A stretch of 47,653 nt of DNA, taken from NCBI RefSeq assembly GCF_005116665.1, contig NZ_SWCJ01000027.1, positions 1-47,653 on the forward strand. The letters run 5' to 3'. The notes under the pieces are model-generated. The model saw nothing but the letters and a program-made list of their open reading frames with translations, searched no databases and was not told where the DNA came from. Origin of the DNA: Ferrimonas aestuarii (GTDB lineage Bacteria; Pseudomonadota; Gammaproteobacteria; Enterobacterales; Shewanellaceae). The position numbers and the translations under genes were made by a program. Of the stretch, positions 23,238 to 38,982 are shown piece by piece (positions within the stretch are counted from its first letter, which is position 1; every line of letters begins with the position of its first letter).

Positions 23238-23540
23238 TTATTCAGCGCCGCCGACGAAGTCGATGTCTGCGCCTTCAGCTAGAGTAACGTACGCTTTCTT
23301 CCAGTCGGAACGACGGCCGAAACGGGCGCCGGTACGTTTAGTCTTGCCTTTAACGTTTACGGTGCGAACACCGGTAACTTCAACTTCGAACAGCTTTTCA
23401 ACAGCAGCTTTCACTTCAGCTTTAGTAGCGTCGGTGGTCACCTTGAACACGATAGTGTTGTTCAGTTCAGCGGCCATGGTGCTCTTTTCAGAGATGTGCG
23501 GAGCAAGCAGCACTTTCAGCAAACGTTCTTCACGGATCAT
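23238..23540 (-). CDS. rplW: 50S ribosomal protein L23
   Basis: A 100-residue protein beginning MIREERLLKVLLAPHISEKS, with ELNNTIVFKVTTDATKAEVK and the extended loop KGKTKRTGARFGRRSDWKKA. It lies at the tunnel exit and is the docking site for trigger factor and SRP. It overlaps rplD by four bases (ATGA), implying coupled translation. Confidence 0.99.
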   Translation of the reverse strand: MIREERLLKVLLAPHISEKSTMAAELNNTIVFKVTTDATKAEVKAAVEKLFEVEVTGVRTVNVKGKTKRTGARFGRRSDWKKAYVTLAEGADIDFVGGAE

Positions 23541-24142
23541 GCCAGCATCTCCTCAATCTGCTTAACTGCGTCAGCAGTCATCAGCACCTTGTCGAATGCG
23601 ATCAGGCTAACTGGATCGATTGCTGCAACGTCGCGAGCGTCAACTTTGTACAAGTTGCGAGAAGCCAGGAACAGGTTCTCATCAACTTCACCAGTAACGA
23701 TCAGAACGTCTTCTACAGACAGATCTTTCAGCTTAGCTACCAATTCTTTGGTCTTTGGTGCTTCAACGCCAAACTTCTCAACCACGATCAGACGGTCTTG
23801 ACGTACCAGCTCAGACAGAATGCTCTGCAGGGCTGCGCGGTACATCTTCTTGTTAACCTTCTGAGAGTGATCTTGCGGCTTAGCAGCAAAAGTCACACCA
23901 CCAGAGCGCCAGATTGGGCTCTTAACAGTACCGGCACGCGCACGGCCAGTACCTTTCTGACGCCATGGCTTTTTGCCAGTGCCAGTTACCTCAGCGCGGG
24001 TCAACTGAGCACGGGTACCTTGACGGGCGTTAGCTGCGAAAGCAGTAACAACCTGGTGTACCAGAGCTTCGTTGAACTCACGTCCGAAGGTAGTTTCGGA
24101 AACTTCAAGAGCGCTCTGCGCGTCTTTCATTACCAATTCCAT
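23537..24142 (-). CDS. rplD: 50S ribosomal protein L4
   Basis: A 201-residue protein, the E. coli length, beginning MELVMKDAQSALEVSETTFG. It has the tunnel-lining loop TGTGKKPWRQKGTGRARAGT with WRQKGTGRAR intact. Beyond its ribosomal role, enteric L4 binds the S10 leader and stops transcription and translation of this operon. The leader at 25140-25310 has a matching length and layout. Confidence 0.99.
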   Translation of the reverse strand: MELVMKDAQSALEVSETTFGREFNEALVHQVVTAFAANARQGTRAQLTRAEVTGTGKKPWRQKGTGRARAGTVKSPIWRSGGVTFAAKPQDHSQKVNKKMYRAALQSILSELVRQDRLIVVEKFGVEAPKTKELVAKLKDLSVEDVLIVTGEVDENLFLASRNLYKVDARDVAAIDPVSLIAFDKVLMTADAVKQIEEMLA

Positions 24143-24159
24143 TACTATCTCCTCAGACG

Positions 24160-24798
24160 TTACGCTTTAACGGCAGGTTTAACGATAACGTTGCCGCCAT
24201 TTGAGCCAGGTACCGCACCTTTGATAAGGAGCAGGTTGCGCTCGGCGTCTACGCGAACTACTTCCAGATTCTGGGTAGTTACACGCTCGTCACCCATGTG
24301 ACCAGCCATTTTTTTGCCTTTGAACACTTTACCTGGGCTCTGGTTCTGACCGATAGAACCAGGAGCACGGTGGCTCAAAGAGTTACCGTGAGTCATATCT
24401 TGAGTACGGAAGTTCCAGCGCTTAACGCCGCCTTGGAAACCCTTACCTTTTGATTGACCAGTAACGTCTACAATTTGACCGTTCTCGAAAGTTTCAACTT
24501 TCAGCTCAGCACCAACTTCGATGCTTTCGCCTTCACCTTCACCCAGACGGAACTCAAACAGACCACGACCGGCTTCTACACCAGCTTTTGCAAAGTGACC
24601 TGCTTCAGGCTTGGTAACGCGATTTGCTTTCTTGCTACCTACAGTAATCTGCAGTGCACGATAGCCGTCGTTTTCCAAGGTCTTAACCTGAGTTACGCGG
24701 TTCGGTTCAACTTCGATAACAGTAACTGGAATGGACGCACCATCTTCAGCGAAGATGCGAGTCATTCCTACTTTACGACCTACAAGACCGATTGCCAT
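24160..24798 (-). CDS. rplC: 50S ribosomal protein L3
   Basis: A 212-residue protein: MAIGLVGRKVGMTRIFAEDG at the N-terminus, then GKGFQGGVKRWNFRTQDMTH with the conserved glutamine region (SIGQNQSPGKVFKGKKMAGH) that PrmB methylates in E. coli. It is an early assembly protein reaching the peptidyl-transferase centre. It is the second gene of the S10 operon. Confidence 0.99.
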   Translation of the reverse strand: MAIGLVGRKVGMTRIFAEDGASIPVTVIEVEPNRVTQVKTLENDGYRALQITVGSKKANRVTKPEAGHFAKAGVEAGRGLFEFRLGEGEGESIEVGAELKVETFENGQIVDVTGQSKGKGFQGGVKRWNFRTQDMTHGNSLSHRAPGSIGQNQSPGKVFKGKKMAGHMGDERVTTQNLEVVRVDAERNLLLIKGAVPGSNGGNVIVKPAVKA

Positions 24799-24827
24799 CT
24801 ATCTAACCTCTATTCCGAAACTGGGGA

Positions 24828-25139
24828 TTAGCCCAGACTGATCTGCACGTCAACGCCGGCAGCCAGATCTAGACGCATCAGCGCGTCAACAGTCTTATCG
24901 GTAGGCTCAACGATGTCCACCATGCGTTTGTGAGTACGGATTTCATACTGATCACGTGCATCTTTGTTCACGTGAGGAGAAATCAGAACTGTGTAACGCT
25001 CTTTACGGGTGGGCAGCGGGATTGGACCCCGTACTTGAGCCCCTGTGCGCTTCGCAGTCTCAACGATTTCCGCAGTCGACTGGTCGATCAGACGGTGATC
25101 AAAAGCCTTCAAGCGGATACGGATTCTTTGGTTCTGCAT
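24828..25139 (-). CDS. rpsJ: 30S ribosomal protein S10 (NusE)
   Basis: A 103-residue protein: MQNQRIRIRLKAFDHRLIDQ, then GPIPLPTRKERYTVLISPHV and KDARDQYEIRTHKRMVDIVE. It works in the 30S head and, as NusE, in antitermination with NusB on boxA (see 187-259) and in coupling through NusG (40978-41523). The ATG at 25139 follows GGAG by eight bases and gives the family N-terminus. It is the first gene of the S10 operon. Confidence 0.99.
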   Translation of the reverse strand: MQNQRIRIRLKAFDHRLIDQSTAEIVETAKRTGAQVRGPIPLPTRKERYTVLISPHVNKDARDQYEIRTHKRMVDIVEPTDKTVDALMRLDLAAGVDVQISLG

Positions 25140-25310
25140 GAACAGAGCTCCAACCAATAATTACGCAAAAACAAATCCTCCATGAACCCCCTTTATAGAT
25201 TGGGTCATAGAAGACGACTTTCGCAACCATTCGACTCCAAATCGGAGTCGCTGTTAATGTAATGCCAATTGCATTACGGCGTATTTTACGCGCCCACACT
25301 ATGTGTGAGC
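25140..25310 (-). promoter_or_regulatory. S10 operon leader (L4 attenuator type)
   Basis: About 171 nt separate the predicted start from rpsJ, close to the 172-nt S10 leader of E. coli. Minus-strand hairpins include GTAATGC/GCATTAC (25259-25265, 25271-25277) and CGACTCC/GGAGTCG (25232-25238, 25244-25250). An imperfect stem ATGACCC...GGGGGTTCAT at about 25181-25209 is followed by GGAGGATTTGTTTTTG, a U-rich stretch. That last arrangement fits the attenuator hairpin where L4 causes termination. The L4-binding hairpin itself cannot be proven by eye. Confidence 0.6.
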
Positions 25311-25317
25311 CGGATGA

Positions 25318-25345
25318 ATTATACCCATCCGTTGTGGCATTGCAA
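25318..25345 (-). promoter_or_regulatory. S10 operon promoter
   Basis: On the minus strand TTGCAA (25345-25340) and a perfect TATAAT (25323-25318) are separated by 16 bp. The start falls near 25310. It lies between the tufA terminator and the S10 leader, so the S10 operon has its own promoter. Confidence 0.82.
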
Positions 25346-25406
25346 GCTTTTCTGCCGCTTTAATGACGACAAGCTTAGCTGCCCAAATTTGTGCGGCGTA
25401 GGATAC

Positions 25407-25437
25407 AAAAAAAGGGCGCCAAATGGCACCCTTTTTT
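25407..25437 (-). terminator. tufA terminator
   Basis: GGGCGCC/GGCACCC (25414-25420 and 25425-25431) with loop AAAT, flanked by A and T tracts. The single mismatched position becomes a G-U pair in the minus-strand RNA but a C-A mismatch in the plus-strand RNA, showing it works for tufA. It closely resembles the tufB terminator at 42072-42100. Confidence 0.9.
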
Positions 25438-25452
25438 AGCAAGAGGTAGAAA

Positions 25453-26637
25453 TTATTCTACGATCTTAGCTACAACACCAGCACCTACGGTACGGCCACC
25501 TTCACGGATTGCGAAGCGCAGACCTTCGTCCATAGCGATTGGAGCAATCAGAGTTACTACCATCTTGATGTTGTCACCAGGCATTACCATCTCTACGCCT
25601 TCTGGCAGCTCGATGGTACCGGTTACGTCAGTTGTACGGAAGTAGAACTGTGGACGGTAGCCTTTGAAGAATGGAGTGTGACGACCGCCTTCATCTTTAG
25701 ACAGTACGTATACTTCAGACTCAAACTTGGTGTGTGGAGTGATTGAACCAGGCTTAGCCAGTACTTGACCACGCTGTACTTCATCACGCTTAGTACCACG
25801 CAGAAGAACACCACAGTTCTCACCTGCACGACCTTCGTCAAGCAGCTTACGGAACATTTCAACACCGGTACAAGTAGTCTTGGCAGTCTCTTGGATACCA
25901 ACGATTTCTACTTCTTCACCTACTTTGATGATACCGCGCTCTACACGACCGGTAACTACAGTACCACGGCCGGAGATGGAGAATACGTCTTCGATTGGCA
26001 GAATGAAGTCACCGTCGATTGCACGCTCTGGCTCTGGGATGTAAGAATCCAGTGCTTCAGCTAGCTCAACAATCTTCTTCTCCCACTCTTCTTCACCTTC
26101 CAGTGCTTTCAGAGCTGAACCCTGAATTACTGGCAGGTCATCACCTGGGAATTCGTACTCAGACAGAAGTTCACGAACTTCCATTTCTACCAGCTCTAGC
26201 AGCTCTTCGTCATCTACCATGTCGCACTTGTTCATGAATACGATGATGAAAGGTACGCCTACCTGACGAGACAGCAGGATGTGCTCACGAGTCTGTGGCA
26301 TTGGGCCATCAGTCGCAGCTACTACCAGAATCGCGCCGTCCATCTGAGCAGCACCGGTGATCATGTTTTTAACGTAATCAGCGTGTCCTGGGCAGTCTAC
26401 GTGGGCGTAGTGACGGGTAGGAGTATCGTACTCTACGTGAGAGGTAGAGATGGTGATACCACGCTCACGCTCTTCTGGAGCGTTATCGATAGAAGCGAAG
26501 TCTTTTGCTTCACCACCGTATACTTTTGCAAGTACGTTGGTGATTGCAGCGGTCAGAGTGGTTTTACCGTGGTCAACGTGGCCAATGGTACCAACGTTTA
26601 CGTGCGGTTTCGAACGTTCAAATTTTTCTTTAGACAC
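25453..26637 (-). CDS. tufA: Elongation factor Tu (copy A, GTG start)
   Basis: A 394-residue GTPase: G1 GHVDHGKT (19-26), the effector region DNAPEERERGITIS, G3 DCPGH, G4 NKCD and G5 SALKA, then two beta-barrel domains ending GAGVVAKIVE. It delivers aminoacyl-tRNA to the ribosome. The start is GTG, seven bases after AAGGA, as in E. coli tufA. It is the last gene of the str operon. The encoded protein is identical to that of tufB (42116-43300). Confidence 0.99.
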   Translation of the reverse strand: MSKEKFERSKPHVNVGTIGHVDHGKTTLTAAITNVLAKVYGGEAKDFASIDNAPEERERGITISTSHVEYDTPTRHYAHVDCPGHADYVKNMITGAAQMDGAILVVAATDGPMPQTREHILLSRQVGVPFIIVFMNKCDMVDDEELLELVEMEVRELLSEYEFPGDDLPVIQGSALKALEGEEEWEKKIVELAEALDSYIPEPERAIDGDFILPIEDVFSISGRGTVVTGRVERGIIKVGEEVEIVGIQETAKTTCTGVEMFRKLLDEGRAGENCGVLLRGTKRDEVQRGQVLAKPGSITPHTKFESEVYVLSKDEGGRHTPFFKGYRPQFYFRTTDVTGTIELPEGVEMVMPGDNIKMVVTLIAPIAMDEGLRFAIREGGRTVGAGVVAKIVE

Positions 26638-26662
26638 GTCGTGTTCCTTTCAATGTTCAAAG

Positions 26663-26688
26663 GACTCGAACCCTTATTGATTCGAGTC
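26663..26688 (-). other. fusA-tufA intergenic hairpin
   Basis: GACTCGAA/TTCGAGTC (26663-26670 and 26681-26688) is a perfect 8-bp stem with a 10-nt loop, filling the 60-nt gap between the fusA stop and the tufA start. It has no U-tract, so it is more likely an RNA processing or stability element in the str mRNA than a terminator. Confidence 0.5.
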
Positions 26689-26697
26689 GAAGTGAAA

Positions 26698-28797
26698 TTA
26701 GCCAATACGGCCATCGATTACAGCTTGAGCTACGTTTTGCGGTGCTTCGTTATACTCTAGGAATTCCATAGAGTAGGAAGCGCGACCTTGGGTAGCTGAA
26801 CGCAGATCGGTAGCATAGCCAAACATTTCAGCCAGTGGTACCTTAGCGCGGATGATCTTAAGACCCGCTGGGCCATCATCCATACCGTCGATCATACCGC
26901 GGCGACGGTTAACGTCACCGACGACGTCACCCATCCAGTCTTCTGGAGTGGTAACCTCAACCTTCATCATCGGCTCGAGCAGAACCGGATTCGCTTCCAT
27001 GGCACCTTTTCTAAAGCCCATAGACCCCGCAATCTTAAACGCCATTTCGTTGGAGTCAACATCGTGGAACGAACCATCAAACAGAGTGACCTTAACGTCC
27101 AGCATTGGGTAGCCGGCAAGGACACCTGCGTCCATCTGCTCTTTACAGCCTTTTTCAACCGCAGGGATGTATTCACGAGGAATGACACCACCAACGATTT
27201 CGTTAACGAATTCAAAGCCTTCGCCAGCTTCTTTTGGCTCCATTTTAAGCCAAACGTGTCCGTATTGACCACGGCCACCAGACTGACGAACAAACTTACC
27301 TTCCACTTCCACCGCAGAGCGGATGGTTTCACGGTAGGCAACCTGAGGCTTACCAACGTTACAATCAACGCTGAACTCACGTTTCATTCGGTCAACGATA
27401 ATATCTAGGTGCAGCTCACCCATGCCGGAGATCAGGGTTTGGCCAGATTCTTCATCGGTTTCCACGCGGAACGATGGATCTTCAGCAGCCAATTTGCCTA
27501 GGGCGATACCCATCTTCTCTTGGTCGGCCTTGGTACGAGGCTCCACCGCGATCTGAATCACTGGCTCAGGAAACTCCATGCGCTCAAGAATCACTTTGTG
27601 GTTCATGTCGCACAGGGTGTCACCTGTAGTCACTTCTTTCAGACCGATGGCAGCAGCGATGTCACCGGCACGAACTTCTTTCAGTTCTTTACGGTCGTTA
27701 GAGTGCATCTGCACAATTCGACCGAAGCGTTCACGTTTCTCTTTGACAGAGTTGTAAACGGTGTCACCAGTGTTCACTACGCCAGAGTAAACTCGGAAGA
27801 AGGTCAAGGTGCCAACAAATGGGTCGGTCGCAATCTTAAATGCCAATGCCGCGAACGGTTCATTGTCATCAGAATGGCGCTCAACTTCGTTGTCACGCTC
27901 ATCCACACCCTTAATGGCTGGAACGTCAATCGGCGCAGGCAGATACTCGATTACGGCATCCAACACCGCTTGCACGCCTTTGTTCTTAAATGCAGAACCA
28001 CAGGTCGCAAGGACGATCTCATTGTTCAGGGTACGAATGCGTAGCGCTTGTTTGATCTCCTGCTCGGACAGTTCACCTTCTTCAAGGTACTTGTCCATCA
28101 GCTCATCAGAAGCCTCAGCAGCAGATTCAACTAAGTACTCACGCCACTCAGCCGCTTGATCAGCGAGTTCAGCTGGGATCTCATCGTAAGTGAAGGTCAT
28201 CCCCTGGTCTTCTTCATTCCAGTTGATGGCTTTCATCTTGATCAGATCAATAACGCCTTTGAACTCATCTTCCGCGCCAATGTTCAATTGAATTGGCACA
28301 CAGGTCGCACCCAAGCGGTTGCGAATCTGGTCGATTACGCGTTCAAAGTCGGCACCAGCACGGTCCATCTTATTGACGAATACCATGCGAGGAACGCTGT
28401 ACTTGTCAGCCTGACGCCATACGGTCTCAGACTGAGGCTCAACGCCAGAAGCGCCACAGAAAACAACCACGGCACCGTCAAGCACACGCAAAGAGCGCTC
28501 TACCTCAATGGTAAAGTCTACGTGTCCAGGGGTGTCGATGATGTTTACGCGGTGCTCAGGGAATTGGCCTTCCATGCCGCGCCAGAAGGTGGTGGTAGCC
28601 GCAGAGGTAATGGTAATACCACGCTCCTGCTCCTGCTCCATCCAATCCATAGTGGCGGCGCCATCGTGTACTTCACCAATCTTATGAGAAAGACCGGTGT
28701 AGAACAGTACGCGCTCAGTTGTGGTGGTTTTGCCAGCGTCTACGTGAGCACAGATACCAATGTTACGGTAGCGCTCAAGTGGAGTAGTACGAGCCAC
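26698..28797 (-). CDS. fusA: Elongation factor G (GTG start)
   Basis: A 699-residue translocase GTPase (E. coli 704): G1 AHVDAGKTT (17-25), the switch region GAATMDWMEQEQERGITITS, G3 DTPGHVDFT, G4 NKMDRAG, followed by domains II to V ending VAQAVIDGRIG. It moves tRNA and mRNA through the ribosome and recycles ribosomes with RRF. The start codon is GTG, after GAGG. It is the third gene of the str operon, 80 nt after rpsG with a hairpin between. Confidence 0.99.
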   Translation of the reverse strand: MARTTPLERYRNIGICAHVDAGKTTTTERVLFYTGLSHKIGEVHDGAATMDWMEQEQERGITITSAATTTFWRGMEGQFPEHRVNIIDTPGHVDFTIEVERSLRVLDGAVVVFCGASGVEPQSETVWRQADKYSVPRMVFVNKMDRAGADFERVIDQIRNRLGATCVPIQLNIGAEDEFKGVIDLIKMKAINWNEEDQGMTFTYDEIPAELADQAAEWREYLVESAAEASDELMDKYLEEGELSEQEIKQALRIRTLNNEIVLATCGSAFKNKGVQAVLDAVIEYLPAPIDVPAIKGVDERDNEVERHSDDNEPFAALAFKIATDPFVGTLTFFRVYSGVVNTGDTVYNSVKEKRERFGRIVQMHSNDRKELKEVRAGDIAAAIGLKEVTTGDTLCDMNHKVILERMEFPEPVIQIAVEPRTKADQEKMGIALGKLAAEDPSFRVETDEESGQTLISGMGELHLDIIVDRMKREFSVDCNVGKPQVAYRETIRSAVEVEGKFVRQSGGRGQYGHVWLKMEPKEAGEGFEFVNEIVGGVIPREYIPAVEKGCKEQMDAGVLAGYPMLDVKVTLFDGSFHDVDSNEMAFKIAGSMGFRKGAMEANPVLLEPMMKVEVTTPEDWMGDVVGDVNRRRGMIDGMDDGPAGLKIIRAKVPLAEMFGYATDLRSATQGRASYSMEFLEYNEAPQNVAQAVIDGRIG

Positions 28798-28845
28798 GAT
28801 CTCTTCCTCTTACCTCAGGCTACGCCCGAGGGAAAATGCAAAACA

Positions 28846-28870
28846 GGCGCAGTGCATAAAGCACTGCGCC
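28846..28870 (-). terminator. rpsG-fusA intergenic hairpin, attenuator-like
   Basis: GGCGCAGTGC/GCACTGCGCC (28846-28855 and 28861-28870) is a perfect 10-bp GC-rich stem with loop ATAAA. On the minus strand it is followed by TGTTTTGCATTTT. It lies inside the str operon just after the rpsG stop, so it may partly terminate or mark a processing site that sets rpsLG against fusA-tufA levels. Confidence 0.6.
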
Positions 28871-28877
28871 AGCCAGC

Positions 28878-29348
28878 TTACCAACGGTAGTGGGCAAACG
28901 CCTTGTTGGCTTCGGCCATACGGTGAACGTCTTCACGCTTCTTAACCGCAGAACCTTTGTTTTCGGCAGCGTCTAGCAGTTCACCTGCCATACGCAGAGC
29001 CATCGATTTTTCGCCACGCTTACGAGCAGCTTCCACCAACCAGCGCATGGCCAGGGTGTTACGACGAACTGGACGAACTTCAACCGGCACCTGATAGGTT
29101 GAACCACCTACACGACGAGATTTAACCTCGACTGCTGGGCGGATGTTCTCCAGTGCAGTTTCAAACATTTCGATGTGGTCTTTACCGGACTTGGCAGCAG
29201 CAGCTTCCAGAGCACCGTATACGATACGCTCAGCGGTAGACTTCTTACCGTCCAGCATTACCACGTTTACGAATTTAGCTAGCAGCTCTGATCCGAACTT
29301 AGGATCAGGCAGGATTTTACGTTGACCTACGACGCGACGTCTTGGCAT
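28878..29348 (-). CDS. rpsG: 30S ribosomal protein S7
   Basis: A 156-residue protein: MPRRRVVGQRKILPDPKFGS, VNVVMLDGKKSTAERIVYGA, and VEVRPVRRNTLAMRWLVEAA. It is a primary assembly protein of the 30S head near the E site. In E. coli S7 represses the str operon by binding the rpsL-rpsG spacer. Here that spacer is 82 nt (29349-29430). The C-terminal tail is of the shorter, 156-residue type. Confidence 0.99.
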   Translation of the reverse strand: MPRRRVVGQRKILPDPKFGSELLAKFVNVVMLDGKKSTAERIVYGALEAAAAKSGKDHIEMFETALENIRPAVEVKSRRVGGSTYQVPVEVRPVRRNTLAMRWLVEAARKRGEKSMALRMAGELLDAAENKGSAVKKREDVHRMAEANKAFAHYRW

Positions 29349-29430
29349 GGTATTTCTCCGAATATCTTCAGGTTAATCCAAAACTGGATAACAAATTTAA
29401 AAAAGTTTGGCCTTACTTAACGGAGAACCA
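29349..29430 (-). promoter_or_regulatory. rpsL-rpsG spacer, possible S7 target
   Basis: This 82-nt spacer has the position and roughly the length (about 96 nt in E. coli) of the structured spacer bound by S7 for feedback on the str operon. It is AT-rich and carries the rpsG ribosome binding site (CGGAGAAATACC before ATG). I do not see an obvious strong stem, so the assignment rests on position. Confidence 0.35.
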
Positions 29431-29805
29431 TTAAGACTTAGGACGCTTAGCACCGTACTTAGAACGACCTTGACGACGATCGCTCACGCCAGCGGTGTCT
29501 AGTGCGCCACGAACGGTGTGATAACGCACACCTGGCAAATCTTTAACACGACCACCACGGATAAGAACAACGGAGTGCTCTTGCAGGTTGTGACCTTCAC
29601 CACCAATGTAGGAAGTCACTTCAAAACCGTTGGTCAGGCGAACACGGCATACTTTACGCAGTGCTGAGTTCGGCTTTTTAGGGGTAGTGGTGTACACACG
29701 AGTACATACACCACGCTTTTGTGGACACGCTTCCAGGGCCGGAACGTTAGTCTTAACGACTTTCGATTGGCGAGGCTTGCGTACCAACTGGTTAACAGTA
29801 GCCAT
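29431..29805 (-). CDS. rpsL: 30S ribosomal protein S12
   Basis: A 124-residue protein: MATVNQLVRKPRQSKVVKTN, TTTPKKPNSALRKVCRVRL and GGRVKDLPGVRYHTVRGALD. It controls decoding accuracy. The lysines of PKKPNSA and RVKDLPG, where streptomycin-resistance changes occur, are the wild-type (sensitive) residues. It is the first gene of the str operon, with GGAG six bases before the ATG. Confidence 0.99.
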   Translation of the reverse strand: MATVNQLVRKPRQSKVVKTNVPALEACPQKRGVCTRVYTTTPKKPNSALRKVCRVRLTNGFEVTSYIGGEGHNLQEHSVVLIRGGRVKDLPGVRYHTVRGALDTAGVSDRRQGRSKYGAKRPKS

Positions 29806-29878
29806 TGATTACTCCAATAGATGAATTACTACTCATTTTCAGGTGCGAAAAATCGACCCCCAACAAAGGGGACGCGGA

Positions 29879-29906
29879 ATTTTAGCACCTGCCGCACAGG
29901 TGTCAA
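29879..29906 (-). promoter_or_regulatory. str operon promoter
   Basis: On the minus strand a perfect TTGACA (29906-29901) and TAAAAT (29884-29879) are separated by 16 bp, followed by the GC-rich discriminator TCCGCG. The E. coli str promoter, from memory, is very similar (TTGACA and TAAAAT followed by TTCGGCG). The spacer contains the inverted repeat CACCTG/CAGGTG (29886-29891 and 29897-29902). The leader to rpsL is about 65 nt. Confidence 0.88.
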
Positions 29907-29986
29907 GAATTAGCCAATCGTAATCGATCATTTCGATCAACGGGCGATCCTCCTTGTTGCTGTACAATCTGAGTAAAGGGAAAAAG

Positions 29987-30010
29987 AAAGGGGCGCCGTA
30001 GCGCCCCTTT
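29987..30010 (-). terminator. rpoBC operon terminator
   Basis: AAAGGGGCGC/GCGCCCCTTT (29987-29996 and 30001-30010) is a perfect 10-bp stem with loop CGTA. On the minus strand it is followed by CTTTTTCCCTTT. It lies 20 nt after the rpoC stop and insulates the str promoter from rpoBC read-through. Confidence 0.92.
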
Positions 30011-30029
30011 TTGTTTTTAGCTCAGAGGC

Positions 30030-34229
<4,200 letters not shown>

Positions 34230-34306
34230 ATTCGTCTCCTAGTGGAGGTTTAACTTCGGTGCCCCGCCCGCAGGCGGGACACGCTTAAGTTCCGCGATGC
34301 GGATGC

Positions 34307-38335
<4,029 letters not shown>

Positions 38336-38452
38336 TTGGTTCCTCTGCTTCTTGGTGACCCATCTGTGCCCACTCGACTTGCAACACGCCACTCTCGGGG
38401 TGCAAGAACCCAACCAATAATCTCTGTTAGGTCCGCGATCCTATGATCGGCG

Positions 38453-38543
38453 ACAAACGGTGGGAAGTTTGTCAGCGCTTTTTATAGCGCAAAAAGGCCG
38501 GTGATTAAAAAATCACCAGCCTTACCTAAGCCGAAGCTTAGGC
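38453..38543 (-). terminator. rplL-rpoB attenuator region
   Basis: On the minus strand four hairpins follow the rplL stop. CCTAAGC/GCTTAGG carries a TTCG loop (about 38526-38543). A 13-bp stem AAGGCTGGTGATT/AATCACCGGCCTT (38523-38511, 38506-38494) with one G-U pair is followed by TTTTTG, a true intrinsic terminator form. Next come GCGCT/AGCGC (38475-38490) and ACAAAC/GTTTGT (about 38453-38472). In E. coli partial termination in this gap sets rpoBC at a fraction of ribosomal protein transcription. The same role is inferred. Confidence 0.8.
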
Positions 38544-38562
38544 TAGTAAACTATAGGATAGC

Positions 38563-38931
38563 TTACTTGATCTCAACAGAACAACCGGCTTCTTCCAGTT
38601 GAGCTTTCAGACCTTCTGCTTCTTCTTTAGAAACAGCTTCTTTAACTGCTACTGGAGCAGATTCAACCATAGCTTTGGCTTCTTTCAGGCCCAGGCCAGT
38701 TGCGCCACGAACGGCTTTAATAGCACCAACTTTGTTGGAACCAGCACCGGTCAGCATTACGTCGAATTCAGTTTGCTCTTCAGCAGCTTCGCCAGCGCCA
38801 GCGCCACCAGCTACAACAGCAGCAGCAGCAGAAACGCCGAATTTTTCTTCCATAGCTTCGATCAGCTCAACAACGTCCATTACGGACATTTCAGCTACGG
38901 CTTCGATGATTTGGTCTTTAGTGATAGACAT
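38563..38931 (-). CDS. rplL: 50S ribosomal protein L7/L12
   Basis: A 122-residue protein: an N-terminal dimerisation domain (MSITKDQIIEAVAEMSVMDV), an alanine/glycine-rich hinge (about residues 34-52), and a C-terminal factor-binding domain with KVGAIKAVRGATGLGLKEAK. Multiple copies form the stalk that recruits EF-Tu, EF-G and other factors. The ATG at 38931 gives the family N-terminus. The GC skew of the hinge is normal for this gene. Confidence 0.99.
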   Translation of the reverse strand: MSITKDQIIEAVAEMSVMDVVELIEAMEEKFGVSAAAAVVAGGAGAGEAAEEQTEFDVMLTGAGSNKVGAIKAVRGATGLGLKEAKAMVESAPVAVKEAVSKEEAEGLKAQLEEAGCSVEIK

Positions 38932-38982
38932 TACTAACAATCCTAAAAAATTAGTTTAAAAAAGTTTAAGCAGCGAGCCGAA

